NCBI GenBank assembly: GCA_938073925.1
Contig: CALJGH010000107.1
Location: forward strand, 1 to 15,645
Direction of reading: 5' to 3'
Origin: an uncultured Nitrospinaceae bacterium
GTDB lineage: Bacteria > Nitrospinota > Nitrospinia > Nitrospinales > VA-1
DNA: 15,645 bases
The translations under genes were made by a program, and so were the position numbers. Each line of letters starts with the position of its first letter. The stretch's first letter is position 1. The notes beneath the pieces were generated by a model that saw nothing but the letters and a program-made list of their open reading frames with translations, searched no databases and was not told the origin of the DNA. This document shows positions 1 to 7,171 of the stretch, in pieces.

Positions 1-140
1 AACTTGATCGCCATTTCCTTTTTTTCTTCCTTGACCATCTCATCCGAGGCATTAACTACGTAAGGAGAAAAAAGCGCCAAAAATAGAACGATTCCAAATA
101 CTTTAAGGCTATTTTTTTTACCACAGTAATAATGATTCAT
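1..140 (-). CDS. Exported protein of unknown function, N-terminal fragment
   Basis: Only the first 46 codons are inside the window; the gene runs off the left edge. The start ATG is at 138-140 and is preceded on the minus strand by a GGAG Shine-Dalgarno sequence (149-152) at 8 nt spacing. The N-terminus has a lysine-containing n-region (CGKKNSLK), a hydrophobic core (VFGIVLFLALFSPYVV) and a signal peptidase I-like VNA site before SDE. A highly charged segment follows (EMVKEEKKEMAIK). This supports a secreted or periplasmic protein. Nothing seen identifies the family. It lies downstream of the tandem repeat at 191-260, which may sit in its promoter region. Confidence 0.65.
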   Translation of the reverse strand, partial: MNHYYCGKKNSLKVFGIVLFLALFSPYVVNASDEMVKEEKKEMAIK

Positions 141-190
141 AACCCAAACTCCAATTTGTGCATCTTGCCGTATGCCAGTGAAAATCTATT

Positions 191-260
191 TATTTAACTT
201 ATTTAAACTAAAGTTACTCCAAATATATTTAACTTATTTAAACTAAAGTTACTCCAAATA
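191..260. repeat. Perfect tandem repeat, 2 x 35 bp
   Basis: Copy 1 is 191-225 and copy 2 is 226-260; they are identical over all 35 bases, starting tatttaactt and ending ctccaaata. Each copy contains a small inverted repeat (AACTT, ten bases, AAGTT) around TTTAAA. The array lies between the divergent starts at 140 (minus) and 271 (plus). It is either a recent slippage duplication or a pair of regulator-binding sites. Confidence 0.9.
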
Positions 261-270
261 GGAGCAACAT

Positions 271-473
271 ATGCCTCACAATAAATCTATATTATTATTT
301 GGCATACTACTAACCTTAATCCTTAAAAACAATAAAAAATTGACCCCAAGTATCTGCTTGAAGTCCAGTGGGGGGGGGAGCAAGAAAATTCAACTAAAAT
401 TGCCCCGGTTGCGTTGCAGTCAATAAAAAATCAAACCTCATCAGAACACAATTCTCCCTTGCACATCTTGTGA
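271..473 (+). pseudogene. Small frameshifted ORF, possibly a decayed membrane or exported peptide
   Basis: An ATG at 271 follows GGAG (261-264) at 6 nt spacing, a good ribosome binding site. The zero frame encodes 51 residues ending at 426, beginning MPHNKSILLFGILLTLIL, which resembles a signal peptide or membrane anchor. The sequence after it is less protein-like. If one base is gained in the A-run at 334-339, the reading continues in a second frame (from about 336) to a TGA at 471-473. That frame includes IDPKYLLEVQWGGEQENSTK and looks more like a protein tail. Either this is a gene broken by one indel, or it is a chance short ORF. No family is recognised. Confidence 0.3.
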
Positions 474-528
474 TTTGTCTAAATAAACCCTCCATTTTTT
501 GAATACAATTTACAATTCTCTTGTAGTT

Positions 529-1374
529 TTAAAGATTGCGGGTCCAATAAATATGCAAAAAGTATGTGAATAAAAATTGAAGGGTAATTCCATACGCAAG
601 GAAATTTAGGCTTTGGCCCGGCATAGATATGATCCCTAATACAGCAATAAGAAATAATGGGAAGTCGATCCCATTCCACCGCCAAACCTTAAGAAGAACA
701 CTGACTTTCTTAAAATATTGTTGTCGTTGATCGAGATCGAGAATTGCGTTAGCAACATGCCCTTTATTTCTTAGTTCAGAAAGTGTTGCCCACTTACCTC
801 TAAAAATTAATTGCTGTACTTGCATATAATAAAAATAAACAACCAATACCGCTGATGATTTTTGAACGATTTTCCCAACAGTGCTTTGAATTTCTCTGTC
901 CATTCCGTCAAACCCCTTCAGCACCATCATGCCAAATGTTTGTTTGCAGTAATCGTAGGATATCGCGCGCAGAACGGTAAAGACAGCTATGACGATTAAC
1001 GCTGATTGGAAATCCGGGTAACCAGCAATAATTCCATAAACCACTGCCAAGTAAGCAAAATATCCGGCAATGCCATCAATCAGTCGCCCCCAATCACTGG
1101 CCATATTTTTAGCTCTAGCTAATTGCCCATCAACACAATCAAGAATTAGAGTTAGCTCAAGAAGTATTCCACCAGCGATGCTGTAGACCCAGGTCCCCTG
1201 ACTGAAGGAATAGCCCGATACAAACCCCACCAGAACGGATAGATAAGTCACCTGATTGGGAGTGAAACATGTATTTTTTAAGACCCTTACAAGTCTCTTC
1301 GCAATTGGGTCATGGATATATATATTAACGGGTTCAGCGAGATCTTTTAATGCGTGGTCGCTTTCATCTGTCAT
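529..1374 (-). CDS. CDP-alcohol phosphatidyltransferase family membrane protein
   Basis: Enzymes of this family move a phospho-alcohol from a CDP-activated donor to an acceptor alcohol in the membrane. The 281-residue product has TPNQVTYLSVL at 38-48, typical of the family N-terminus, followed by most of the CDP-OH-P signature: D79, D82-G83, A86-R87, G96 and D100. The fourth aspartate of the DGxxAR...GxxxDxxxD motif is expected at residue 104 but is glycine (codon GGA). That residue is normally considered the catalytic base, so activity may be altered. Hydrophobic segments fall at about 40-75, 104-125, 165-180 and 235-275. It is the last gene of the operon, 3 nt after the SDR stop. From context I infer head-group transfer to ceramide or a related lipid; the donor is unknown. 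Confidence 0.8.
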   Translation of the reverse strand: MTDESDHALKDLAEPVNIYIHDPIAKRLVRVLKNTCFTPNQVTYLSVLVGFVSGYSFSQGTWVYSIAGGILLELTLILDCVDGQLARAKNMASDWGRLIDGIAGYFAYLAVVYGIIAGYPDFQSALIVIAVFTVLRAISYDYCKQTFGMMVLKGFDGMDREIQSTVGKIVQKSSAVLVVYFYYMQVQQLIFRGKWATLSELRNKGHVANAILDLDQRQQYFKKVSVLLKVWRWNGIDFPLFLIAVLGIISMPGQSLNFLAYGITLQFLFTYFLHIYWTRNL

Positions 1375-1377
1375 TAC

Positions 1378-2385
1378 TTACAACCATTTCTGCTGCACAT
1401 ACCAATCTAGTGTACACGCCAGACCCGTAGTCAGTTTGAACTGAGGAGTAAAATCAAAATCGCGAAAAAAATTTTCAGAGGAAGCCGTCCAACAACTTTG
1501 CCGGATATCAATCATCCGTTGCCGATCAAATAAAGCCGGCTTTGCGCTGAATATCGCCAGAGTCTCAAAAAAGATTGCGATGGGGACCAAAATACTTTCC
1601 GGTATCTTCAGGGCTTTTATCGAAACATTCATTTTATCAGCAGCAGTTTTTGCAACTTCTTGCCATGAGTAGGTTTCTCCATCTGTAACAAAATATGTTT
1701 TCTTTTGCGAGAAGCGAGGGTCACAAACCTCCATCATTGCCCGAACCAGATCAGCAACATAAATCAATGAAAGTTTTTTTGAGGATCTGCCAATTTGCAA
1801 TCCCCAGCCCTTTTTCACCAATTTGAAAAACGTGTATAAATTTTCCTCACGAGGACCGTAGACCACCGGCGGACGAATGACCTTGACCGGCAAAGATGCG
1901 GAATACTTCAGAGCGACTTCCTCTCCCGCCTTTTTGGATTGCCCATAGAAAGTTATAGGATTCAGAGTTGTAGCCTCATCCACCAACACCCCATCTTTAC
2001 CTGGTCCTGCTGCGGCAAGGCTACTCAAATGCACGATTCCCTTAATACTCTCTTTATAAGCAAAACACTGTTCATATAAAGTCGTACAAACTCTGGAATT
2101 GATATCAAAATACTCATCCCGGTTCCTTGCCTTGGTGAGACCCGCGCAATGAAAGACAAAGCCTATACTCGGAAGGTTAGGGATTTTAAAATCGGGGTCC
2201 GCCAGATCAACATAATGAAATTGTATCTTGGATGACGAAAGCCATCTTAAATTTGATGAGTTACGAACCAGACAGTGGACATTACAATCCAAAGACAACA
2301 AGCTATCAACCAAATGGCTTCCAATAAAACCATTCGCCCCAGTAACTAGTACCGTTGTGCCTTTAAGGTGAGAAAGATCGTTCAT
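1378..2385 (-). CDS. NAD(P)-dependent epimerase/dehydratase (extended SDR), candidate ceramide reductase (CerR-like)
   Basis: A 335-residue extended short-chain dehydrogenase/reductase. The N-terminal Rossmann motif TGANGFIGSH has glycines at 16, 19 and 22. The catalytic set is S121/S122 with Y147-xxx-K151 (YGQSK). Proline-rich PPVVYGPRE follows at about 190, as in the epimerase family. In Caulobacter a protein of this class (CerR) reduces the 3-keto group of the acylated sphinganine. Because the SPT-like and GNAT genes lie directly upstream, the same role is the best inference here, although sugar-nucleotide epimerases share these motifs. Its ATG lies inside the last codons of the GNAT gene (23 nt overlap). 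The nearest strong SD (GGAGGA) is about 25 nt upstream, so translational coupling is likely. No alternative ATG, GTG or TTG is in frame just upstream. Confidence 0.82.
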   Translation of the reverse strand: MNDLSHLKGTTVLVTGANGFIGSHLVDSLLSLDCNVHCLVRNSSNLRWLSSSKIQFHYVDLADPDFKIPNLPSIGFVFHCAGLTKARNRDEYFDINSRVCTTLYEQCFAYKESIKGIVHLSSLAAAGPGKDGVLVDEATTLNPITFYGQSKKAGEEVALKYSASLPVKVIRPPVVYGPREENLYTFFKLVKKGWGLQIGRSSKKLSLIYVADLVRAMMEVCDPRFSQKKTYFVTDGETYSWQEVAKTAADKMNVSIKALKIPESILVPIAIFFETLAIFSAKPALFDRQRMIDIRQSCWTASSENFFRDFDFTPQFKLTTGLACTLDWYVQQKWL

Positions 2386-3484
2386 AGATGCGGTGTCTTT
2401 TATAAAGGGTTCCTCCTATTTTAAACATGGGCTCCATAATATCTGCGTTATCTTCCAGTATCCATGACATCTCACACCACTTAATACCATTTTCTATAAA
2501 TTTTTTATATGTTTCATAATACATATAAGCATCTATACCCAATCCACGGAATTTTTTCTTCACCCCAAGTGTTAGGACGCGATAGGAATCAATTTTACTT
2601 TTATTCCATAAAAACTTTGCCCAACCAAATGGGAAAAGCTTACCATCCAGCTTAATCAATACCTGATTGACATCTGGAAGGGCCAGGGAAAAACCTACGG
2701 GTTTCCCTTTTACTTCCGCGATCAGACAAAATTCCGGGTTAACAAAAGACCTCATTTCTCTTGCCGCATATGCAAATTCTTTATAGGTCATGGGAACAGA
2801 ACCCCAATTCAAATCCCAAGCGGAGTTATAAATATCCCAGATAATTTTCAACTCTTCCTCAAAACTTGAAAGATTCAAATTACGCAATTTAAATCGTCCT
2901 CTTTTCTCCAATTTATGGGCTGCATTTTGAAGATATTCTGGAATTTTTGTAAGATCCAACCTAAAAGAAACTAAATCTTTTGACTTATTAAACCCCCATC
3001 CCTGAAAATGCTTTTCGTAATACCCTGGGTTGTATGGAATGCCCAGCATAGGAGGTAAATCAAACCCTTCTATCATGAGACCACATTCGTGATTAATCGA
3101 TAAGTTCATTGGTCCAATGAGTTTGCTAAATCCCTTCTCTTCACACCAGGATTTTGCCTTATCAAATAACAACCGCGATACATTTTCATCATCAACGGTC
3201 TCAAACATTCCCAAAATACCCGTCTTTTTTGAATAGCTTTCCTGATAAATATGGTCGTGGATTAGAGCTATCCGACCCAAGGGAGCGCCTTTTTCATCCT
3301 CTACAAGCAAAAGTTTGACCTCAGCACGGTCGAAGAAAGGATTGATTTTTGGATTGAGAAATTTTTTCCGCTCAGAAACTAGAGGGGGGACCCAATTGGG
3401 ATAGTCTTTATATATTTCCCATGACAAGCGGATAAATCGGTCCAGCTCTGATGAGTTTTTTACCTCGACAACTTTGAAGCTCAT
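2363..3484 (-). CDS. Large GNAT-fold acyltransferase, candidate bacterial ceramide synthase (bCerS-like)
   Basis: The 373-residue product is much longer than a single GNAT domain (about 150 residues) and appears to have two lobes. The N-terminal lobe includes DYPNWVPPLVSERKKFLNP (28-45) and an INHECG segment near 130. The C-terminal lobe carries the acyl-CoA-binding motif A, VLTLGVKKKFRGLGIDAY (303-320), with R313-GLG. In Caulobacter the bacterial ceramide synthase is an unusually long protein annotated as a GNAT N-acetyltransferase; it acylates the amine of 3-ketosphinganine. Position between SPT and an SDR supports that role. The ATG overlaps the SPT stop by one base (TAATG) and AAGGA lies just upstream. 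The product has no signal peptide or obvious membrane helix. The specific function is inferred from context and general resemblance. Confidence 0.78.
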   Translation of the reverse strand: MSFKVVEVKNSSELDRFIRLSWEIYKDYPNWVPPLVSERKKFLNPKINPFFDRAEVKLLLVEDEKGAPLGRIALIHDHIYQESYSKKTGILGMFETVDDENVSRLLFDKAKSWCEEKGFSKLIGPMNLSINHECGLMIEGFDLPPMLGIPYNPGYYEKHFQGWGFNKSKDLVSFRLDLTKIPEYLQNAAHKLEKRGRFKLRNLNLSSFEEELKIIWDIYNSAWDLNWGSVPMTYKEFAYAAREMRSFVNPEFCLIAEVKGKPVGFSLALPDVNQVLIKLDGKLFPFGWAKFLWNKSKIDSYRVLTLGVKKKFRGLGIDAYMYYETYKKFIENGIKWCEMSWILEDNADIMEPMFKIGGTLYKRHRIYERSFSP

Positions 3485-4818
3485 TATTCCTTGGAGATGA
3501 TCCCCAGTTTTATCCCCACTTTTTTGAAAGACCCGAGAACTTTTTCAAGGTCTTCTTGCTTATGCGTAGAGGTGTAGCTGGTCCGTATCATGGCATTGAG
3601 GGGGGGGACTACCGGCGAAACTGCAACCCCGGCAAAAACACCTTCGTCAAAAAGGAGTCGGTTCAAATAAAGGGTCAAAGCTTCTTCACCAATTTTAATA
3701 GGAACAATTGGAATGGAATTGTTGTTCACCTGAAATCCCATATCAAAAAAGCCTCTTTTAATAAAAGCAGTATTTTCGCGCAAACGATTGATTCTTTCCG
3801 GCTCACTAATCATAATATCCAAACCTGCCGTAACGCCTGCGACCGAAGCAGGAGGCAAAGCCGCAGTAAAAATAAATGCTGAAGCCTTGTGTCGGATGTA
3901 TTGGGTAATTTTGGACTTGGAAGAAATAAATCCACCGATGGAACCCAAACTTTTTGAAAAAGTTCCCATATATAAATCGATTTCATTTTCCAAGTTAAAG
4001 TAATTGGCGACTCCTTTTCCCTGCTCCCCCATCACGCCGAGTCCGTGCGCCTCATCAATCATCACCGTGGCGCCATAATCTTTAGCGAGCTTAACAATTA
4101 CGGGCAGGTTTGCAATGTCCCCACTCATACTGAAAACCGTATCGGTCAAAATCAATTTACCTTCGACATCCGAATGATTTTTTAAACAATATTCCAGATG
4201 ATCCATATCGTTATGCTGGTAGCGGATGGTTTTCCCAGGAGCCACCGCACAACCTTCATAAATACTGGCATGGTTTTCGCGGTCAGAAAATGCAACATCT
4301 CTCCTTCCAAGCAAACACGCAATGGTTCCCTGATTAGCTTGGAACCCCGTAGACATGACAATCGTGTCTTCGCGGTTTAAAAAAGAAGATATCTCTCGTT
4401 CCAGGTTTTTGTGCAGATTGAAAGTCCCGTTCAAGAAGCGACTTCCTGTACAACCAATTCCAAATTTCTCCACAGCCGCCCTTGCAGCCTCAACAACTCG
4501 TGGTTCTTGTGCAAGCCCCAAGTAATTATTCGTAGAAACCGATATCACTTCTTTTCCATCAATGACCACCTTGCAACCATCGATCTCTTCAATTTCCCTG
4601 AAATAGGGATAGATGCCCAATTCTTTAGCTTGTTCTGGTGCCAGGTATCCAAAACATTTGGCAAGGATGCCTTTCTCTTTAATACTCGGAGATTTCAGGT
4701 GCGTATTTTCGAAGTCAAATTTCTCTTTTAATAAGGAAACAATCTTGTTCCTTTTTAAATGAGCTGGACCTGCATCCTGACTTTCTAATTCATTGAGCAG
4801 CGAAAAAGCTTTGGTCAT
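3484..4818 (-). CDS. spt: PLP-dependent alpha-oxoamine synthase, probable serine palmitoyltransferase
   Basis: Catalyses condensation of an amino acid with an acyl thioester; for SPT this is serine plus palmitoyl-CoA or -ACP giving 3-ketosphinganine, the first step of sphingolipid synthesis. The 444-residue sequence has the fold-type I hallmarks: STNNYLGLA (95-103), H183 in ENHASIYEG stacking on PLP, D255 in VMIDEAHGLGVMG, and the Schiff-base lysine K289 in GTFSKSLGSIGGF. Relatives are KBL (2-amino-3-ketobutyrate CoA ligase), BioF and HemA. The approximately 60-residue N-terminal extension and the neighbouring GNAT and SDR genes favour SPT. Its ATG overlaps the desaturase stop (4815-4818) and AAAGGTG precedes it. 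The gene contains a C8 run in coding sense (G8 at 3600-3607), read as V-P-P-L, with the frame intact. Confidence 0.85.
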   Translation of the reverse strand: MTKAFSLLNELESQDAGPAHLKRNKIVSLLKEKFDFENTHLKSPSIKEKGILAKCFGYLAPEQAKELGIYPYFREIEEIDGCKVVIDGKEVISVSTNNYLGLAQEPRVVEAARAAVEKFGIGCTGSRFLNGTFNLHKNLEREISSFLNREDTIVMSTGFQANQGTIACLLGRRDVAFSDRENHASIYEGCAVAPGKTIRYQHNDMDHLEYCLKNHSDVEGKLILTDTVFSMSGDIANLPVIVKLAKDYGATVMIDEAHGLGVMGEQGKGVANYFNLENEIDLYMGTFSKSLGSIGGFISSKSKITQYIRHKASAFIFTAALPPASVAGVTAGLDIMISEPERINRLRENTAFIKRGFFDMGFQVNNNSIPIVPIKIGEEALTLYLNRLLFDEGVFAGVAVSPVVPPLNAMIRTSYTSTHKQEDLEKVLGSFKKVGIKLGIISKE

Positions 4819-5891
4819 ATTTCTGCACCTTTATTTAGATTATTAAAACCCGCCTGTTTCCACAACTGACACAGAGAGGGCCACAATCCAGATTGAACAG
4901 TTTTTCCATAAAAAGAGTTTATTCCATTATCTTCCAACAAACGATTATGCGCCTTTCCTAGTACATGATAAGGAAGATCGGGAAACAGGTGATGCGTTGC
5001 ATGAAACCGGAGACCTACGGGAGCCCATAGTGGTGTGATCCATCGGTTTCCAGGATTATTGATGGAATCCAGTATTTGATCGGTAAAACTCAGTTCACCT
5101 TCCTCAGCGTTTCGATAATGATGGGCCGCCAAGGTTCGAACCGAATTTACCAAAAACAATGAAGCTCCTAAACAGTACCACATGAATAGGGCCTTTGCAG
5201 GCATAATTTTAAAAATTACTAGGGTAATAAAGCCTATTCCATAGATACCTGCCCATAATTCTTGTAATTTCCACCCTTCGTTGCGACCCAAAGAAGGCTG
5301 CGGACGCTGGTAATTTAAATCAATATTTAATGAAGACATTTTTTGATCCACAAATTTTCTCAATCCAGAGCTGAAATAAGAAATAGGAGTTAGCACGGCA
5401 AACCGAAAAAGAAAAATCAGCGGAATCAAAAATGAAAATCCAATGTACAAGAGAATGAGTCCTCTCCCTTTTGATGCAAAAGGGACATATTCCCCATCTT
5501 TGTCAGTGCCATAAAAATTTTGTTTATGATGATCAAAGTGGACACTCTGATACAAAAAAATTGGAACCATCAACGGGAAACCACATAAAAGGTTCCACAC
5601 TTTCTGAAACATCAAAAAAGCCCCTTTTTTAAAATGGGCAATTTCGTGGATAAACAAAACCGCTCGATAAAGAGCTAGGACGGCAATAAAAAAACACAAC
5701 CCTTGCTGCAAAGAAAATGCAGGCATCATCAGAGTTGTTACAAATGCCCCCCAACCCAGTGTCACACTGGTTAGAAAATCACCCCAGTATATCCAGGGGT
5801 TCGGCCGGTATAAATCTTTAACGAGTTCCCTTGCTTTTGCGATAGGGAATTCTTGATTTTCTTGCAATCTTTTCTGAGTTAAACTCGTCAA
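4815..5891 (-). CDS. Membrane fatty acid desaturase/hydroxylase family protein
   Basis: A 358-residue di-iron membrane desaturase-superfamily protein. The histidine boxes are clear: H82-EIA-H86, H118-FD-H121-H122, and H297-AT-H300-H301, with an additional H257-H258. Hydrophobic segments lie at about 38-80, 100-118, 145-170 and 213-255. The family inserts double bonds or hydroxyls into acyl chains using O2. Being fused by a 4 nt overlap to the SPT-like gene, it may modify the long-chain base or amide-linked acyl chain; this is inference. The start is TTG (5889-5891): an in-frame TAA lies 15 nt upstream and the next Met is residue 55, after family-like sequence has begun, so no ATG fits. Only a weak SD is visible. 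It follows the zinc-finger gene by 15 nt. Confidence 0.85.
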   Translation of the reverse strand: MTSLTQKRLQENQEFPIAKARELVKDLYRPNPWIYWGDFLTSVTLGWGAFVTTLMMPAFSLQQGLCFFIAVLALYRAVLFIHEIAHFKKGAFLMFQKVWNLLCGFPLMVPIFLYQSVHFDHHKQNFYGTDKDGEYVPFASKGRGLILLYIGFSFLIPLIFLFRFAVLTPISYFSSGLRKFVDQKMSSLNIDLNYQRPQPSLGRNEGWKLQELWAGIYGIGFITLVIFKIMPAKALFMWYCLGASLFLVNSVRTLAAHHYRNAEEGELSFTDQILDSINNPGNRWITPLWAPVGLRFHATHHLFPDLPYHVLGKAHNRLLEDNGINSFYGKTVQSGLWPSLCQLWKQAGFNNLNKGAEI

Positions 5892-5906
5892 CTTAAAATC
5901 CGCTTG

Positions 5907-6242
5907 TTATTTTTCTGCGCAGGCCACGCACACAGCGCTTTCCGGCATTAACATGATGCGTCCCTGTGGAATAGAATTAGCACACCGAATACAAATACCG
6001 AATTCGGGCAGGTCAATTTTCTCCAGTGCTTTTTTCAGTTGTTCCAGTTTCACTTTTGAGGAATTCAATGAAGCTTCGCTGATTCCCTGACTGCTAATGG
6101 CTTCCATTCGGGTCAGCCGACCGATTGCATTATCAGGCGCAACCGGTTTAGAGGTCTTGGTGAAACTTTGAATCAAATGCTTCTGTGTTGATATTTCTTC
6201 AATAATTTTTTGTTTCAGCTCCGCTCTTTCCTCTTCATTCAT
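5907..6242 (-). CDS. TraR/DksA-type zinc-finger protein
   Basis: A 111-residue protein with a C-terminal C4 zinc finger, C84-IR-C87 and C105-VA-C108, preceded by a largely helical, charged N-terminal region likely to form the coiled coil. The PVAPDNAIGRLTRMEAI stretch (33-49) is typical of short TraR/DksA proteins. Members bind RNA polymerase in the secondary channel or act as small zinc proteins of unknown role; the acidic tip residues of true DksA (DxxDxA) are not evident here. It lies 30 nt after the methyltransferase and 15 nt before the desaturase, so is probably co-transcribed with the lipid genes. A regulatory link to membrane lipid synthesis is possible but unproven. Confidence 0.85.
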   Translation of the reverse strand: MNEEERAELKQKIIEEISTQKHLIQSFTKTSKPVAPDNAIGRLTRMEAISSQGISEASLNSSKVKLEQLKKALEKIDLPEFGICIRCANSIPQGRIMLMPESAVCVACAEK

Positions 6243-6272
6243 AACGTCATCCCGCCCTTATTCTTAAGCATC

Positions 6273-7061
6273 TTAACTGGATTCAGACATCCACCCAGAT
6301 ATTGCGCATCGGAGGGCAAAAAGCGGAGTAAAAGTTGAAGTTTTTTGCGAGAGATTGTTCATGAATTCATTTGCCTGATCCTGATCCTGAAAGCATTCAT
6401 AAATATCATCCAAAAATCCTCCTCGCAAAAGCGGGTGCTCTAGAAAACTCATTCCAGAACCCGTGGGGATCTCAAGAGGCTGCTCAATCACTGCCACTTT
6501 TTCCAGGCCCAACTCCTGCAACCATTTTTCTGCCTGCGAAGCAGAGGGTCTCTCATTAATATATTCGTTCAGAGCTTTCCTTTCATCCTTTAAGCCTAGC
6601 GCAACCATATCCTTATCCACCTGATCCCATAAGGAATCAAAAGTTCCGAGGGAAGGAAATGTTAAAACGATCTGACCCCCTGGCTTCAAAAAACGGATGA
6701 GATTTTGCAAAGCCTCAAATCGATTCGGGCGAAAAAACATGAAAGACAAATTGCCTGTAATGCGATCGAACTTAGGTAGATCGGCAGGTAAAAATCGCAT
6801 GTCTCCCACCTCGAAGCGCAACCAAGGCAACTCAACCCCTTGAACGGTTCGCGATCTCAACACCTGACTTTGATGAATGTCTACGGCAAGTACCATACCT
6901 TCGGGTCCCACCTGATCCGCCAGATAAAATGCCGGGATCCCGCCTCCAGATGCAATATCTAAAACTTGATCTCCCTTGCGGATTTCAAGATGATGCAATA
7001 AAGATTCTGCAAAAGGAGTAGACCATGGGTCATTTTCCGGCAATTGCCAATTGTTATTCAT
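6273..7061 (-). CDS. Class I SAM-dependent methyltransferase
   Basis: A 262-residue soluble Rossmann methyltransferase. Motif I is VLDIASGGGIP (33-43), followed by the acidic motif II VLAVDIHQSQ (about 58-67), GDM at about 86 for adenine contact, and a post-motif LKPGGQIVLTFPS (about 125-137). This order matches the UbiE/type 11 group. The substrate cannot be read from the sequence. It is the first gene after the promoter-like site at 7103-7133 and the leading cistron of the operon, with AGGTGGGAAG as the ribosome binding region. Methylation of a lipid or head group would fit the context but is speculation. Confidence 0.82.
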   Translation of the reverse strand: MNNNWQLPENDPWSTPFAESLLHHLEIRKGDQVLDIASGGGIPAFYLADQVGPEGMVLAVDIHQSQVLRSRTVQGVELPWLRFEVGDMRFLPADLPKFDRITGNLSFMFFRPNRFEALQNLIRFLKPGGQIVLTFPSLGTFDSLWDQVDKDMVALGLKDERKALNEYINERPSASQAEKWLQELGLEKVAVIEQPLEIPTGSGMSFLEHPLLRGGFLDDIYECFQDQDQANEFMNNLSQKTSTFTPLFALRCAISGWMSESS

Positions 7062-7102
7062 ACATAACTTCCCACCTTAATTCGTAAAATCAAATCCATT
7101 TT

Positions 7103-7133
7103 ATTATAAACTGAAAAATATTCAGCGCAGCAA
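7103..7133 (-). promoter_or_regulatory. Candidate sigma-70 promoter of the lipid operon with internal inverted repeat
   Basis: On the minus strand a perfect TATAAT (7103-7108) lies about 40 nt upstream of the methyltransferase ATG. A TTGCTG -35-like element (7128-7133) sits 19 nt further upstream, slightly longer than optimal. The spacer contains a short inverted repeat, CTGAA-five bases-TTCAG (7111-7125), which could be an operator. Placement fits the start of the seven-gene operon. Confidence 0.4.
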
Positions 7134-7171
7134 TGAACTCTGGCTTTAAAGCAAACAATTTTTCAAAGTTC

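Larger units (their letters stand above)
141..528. other. Spacer between left-edge gene and lipid operon
   Basis: This AT-rich stretch separates the exported-protein gene from the 3' end of the lipid operon. It holds a perfect 35 bp tandem duplication (191-260), a small plus-strand frame with a good ribosome binding site that is shifted at an A-run (271-473), and a run of nine G (370-378). I found no convincing rho-independent terminator for the minus-strand operon that ends at 529. Confidence 0.6.
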
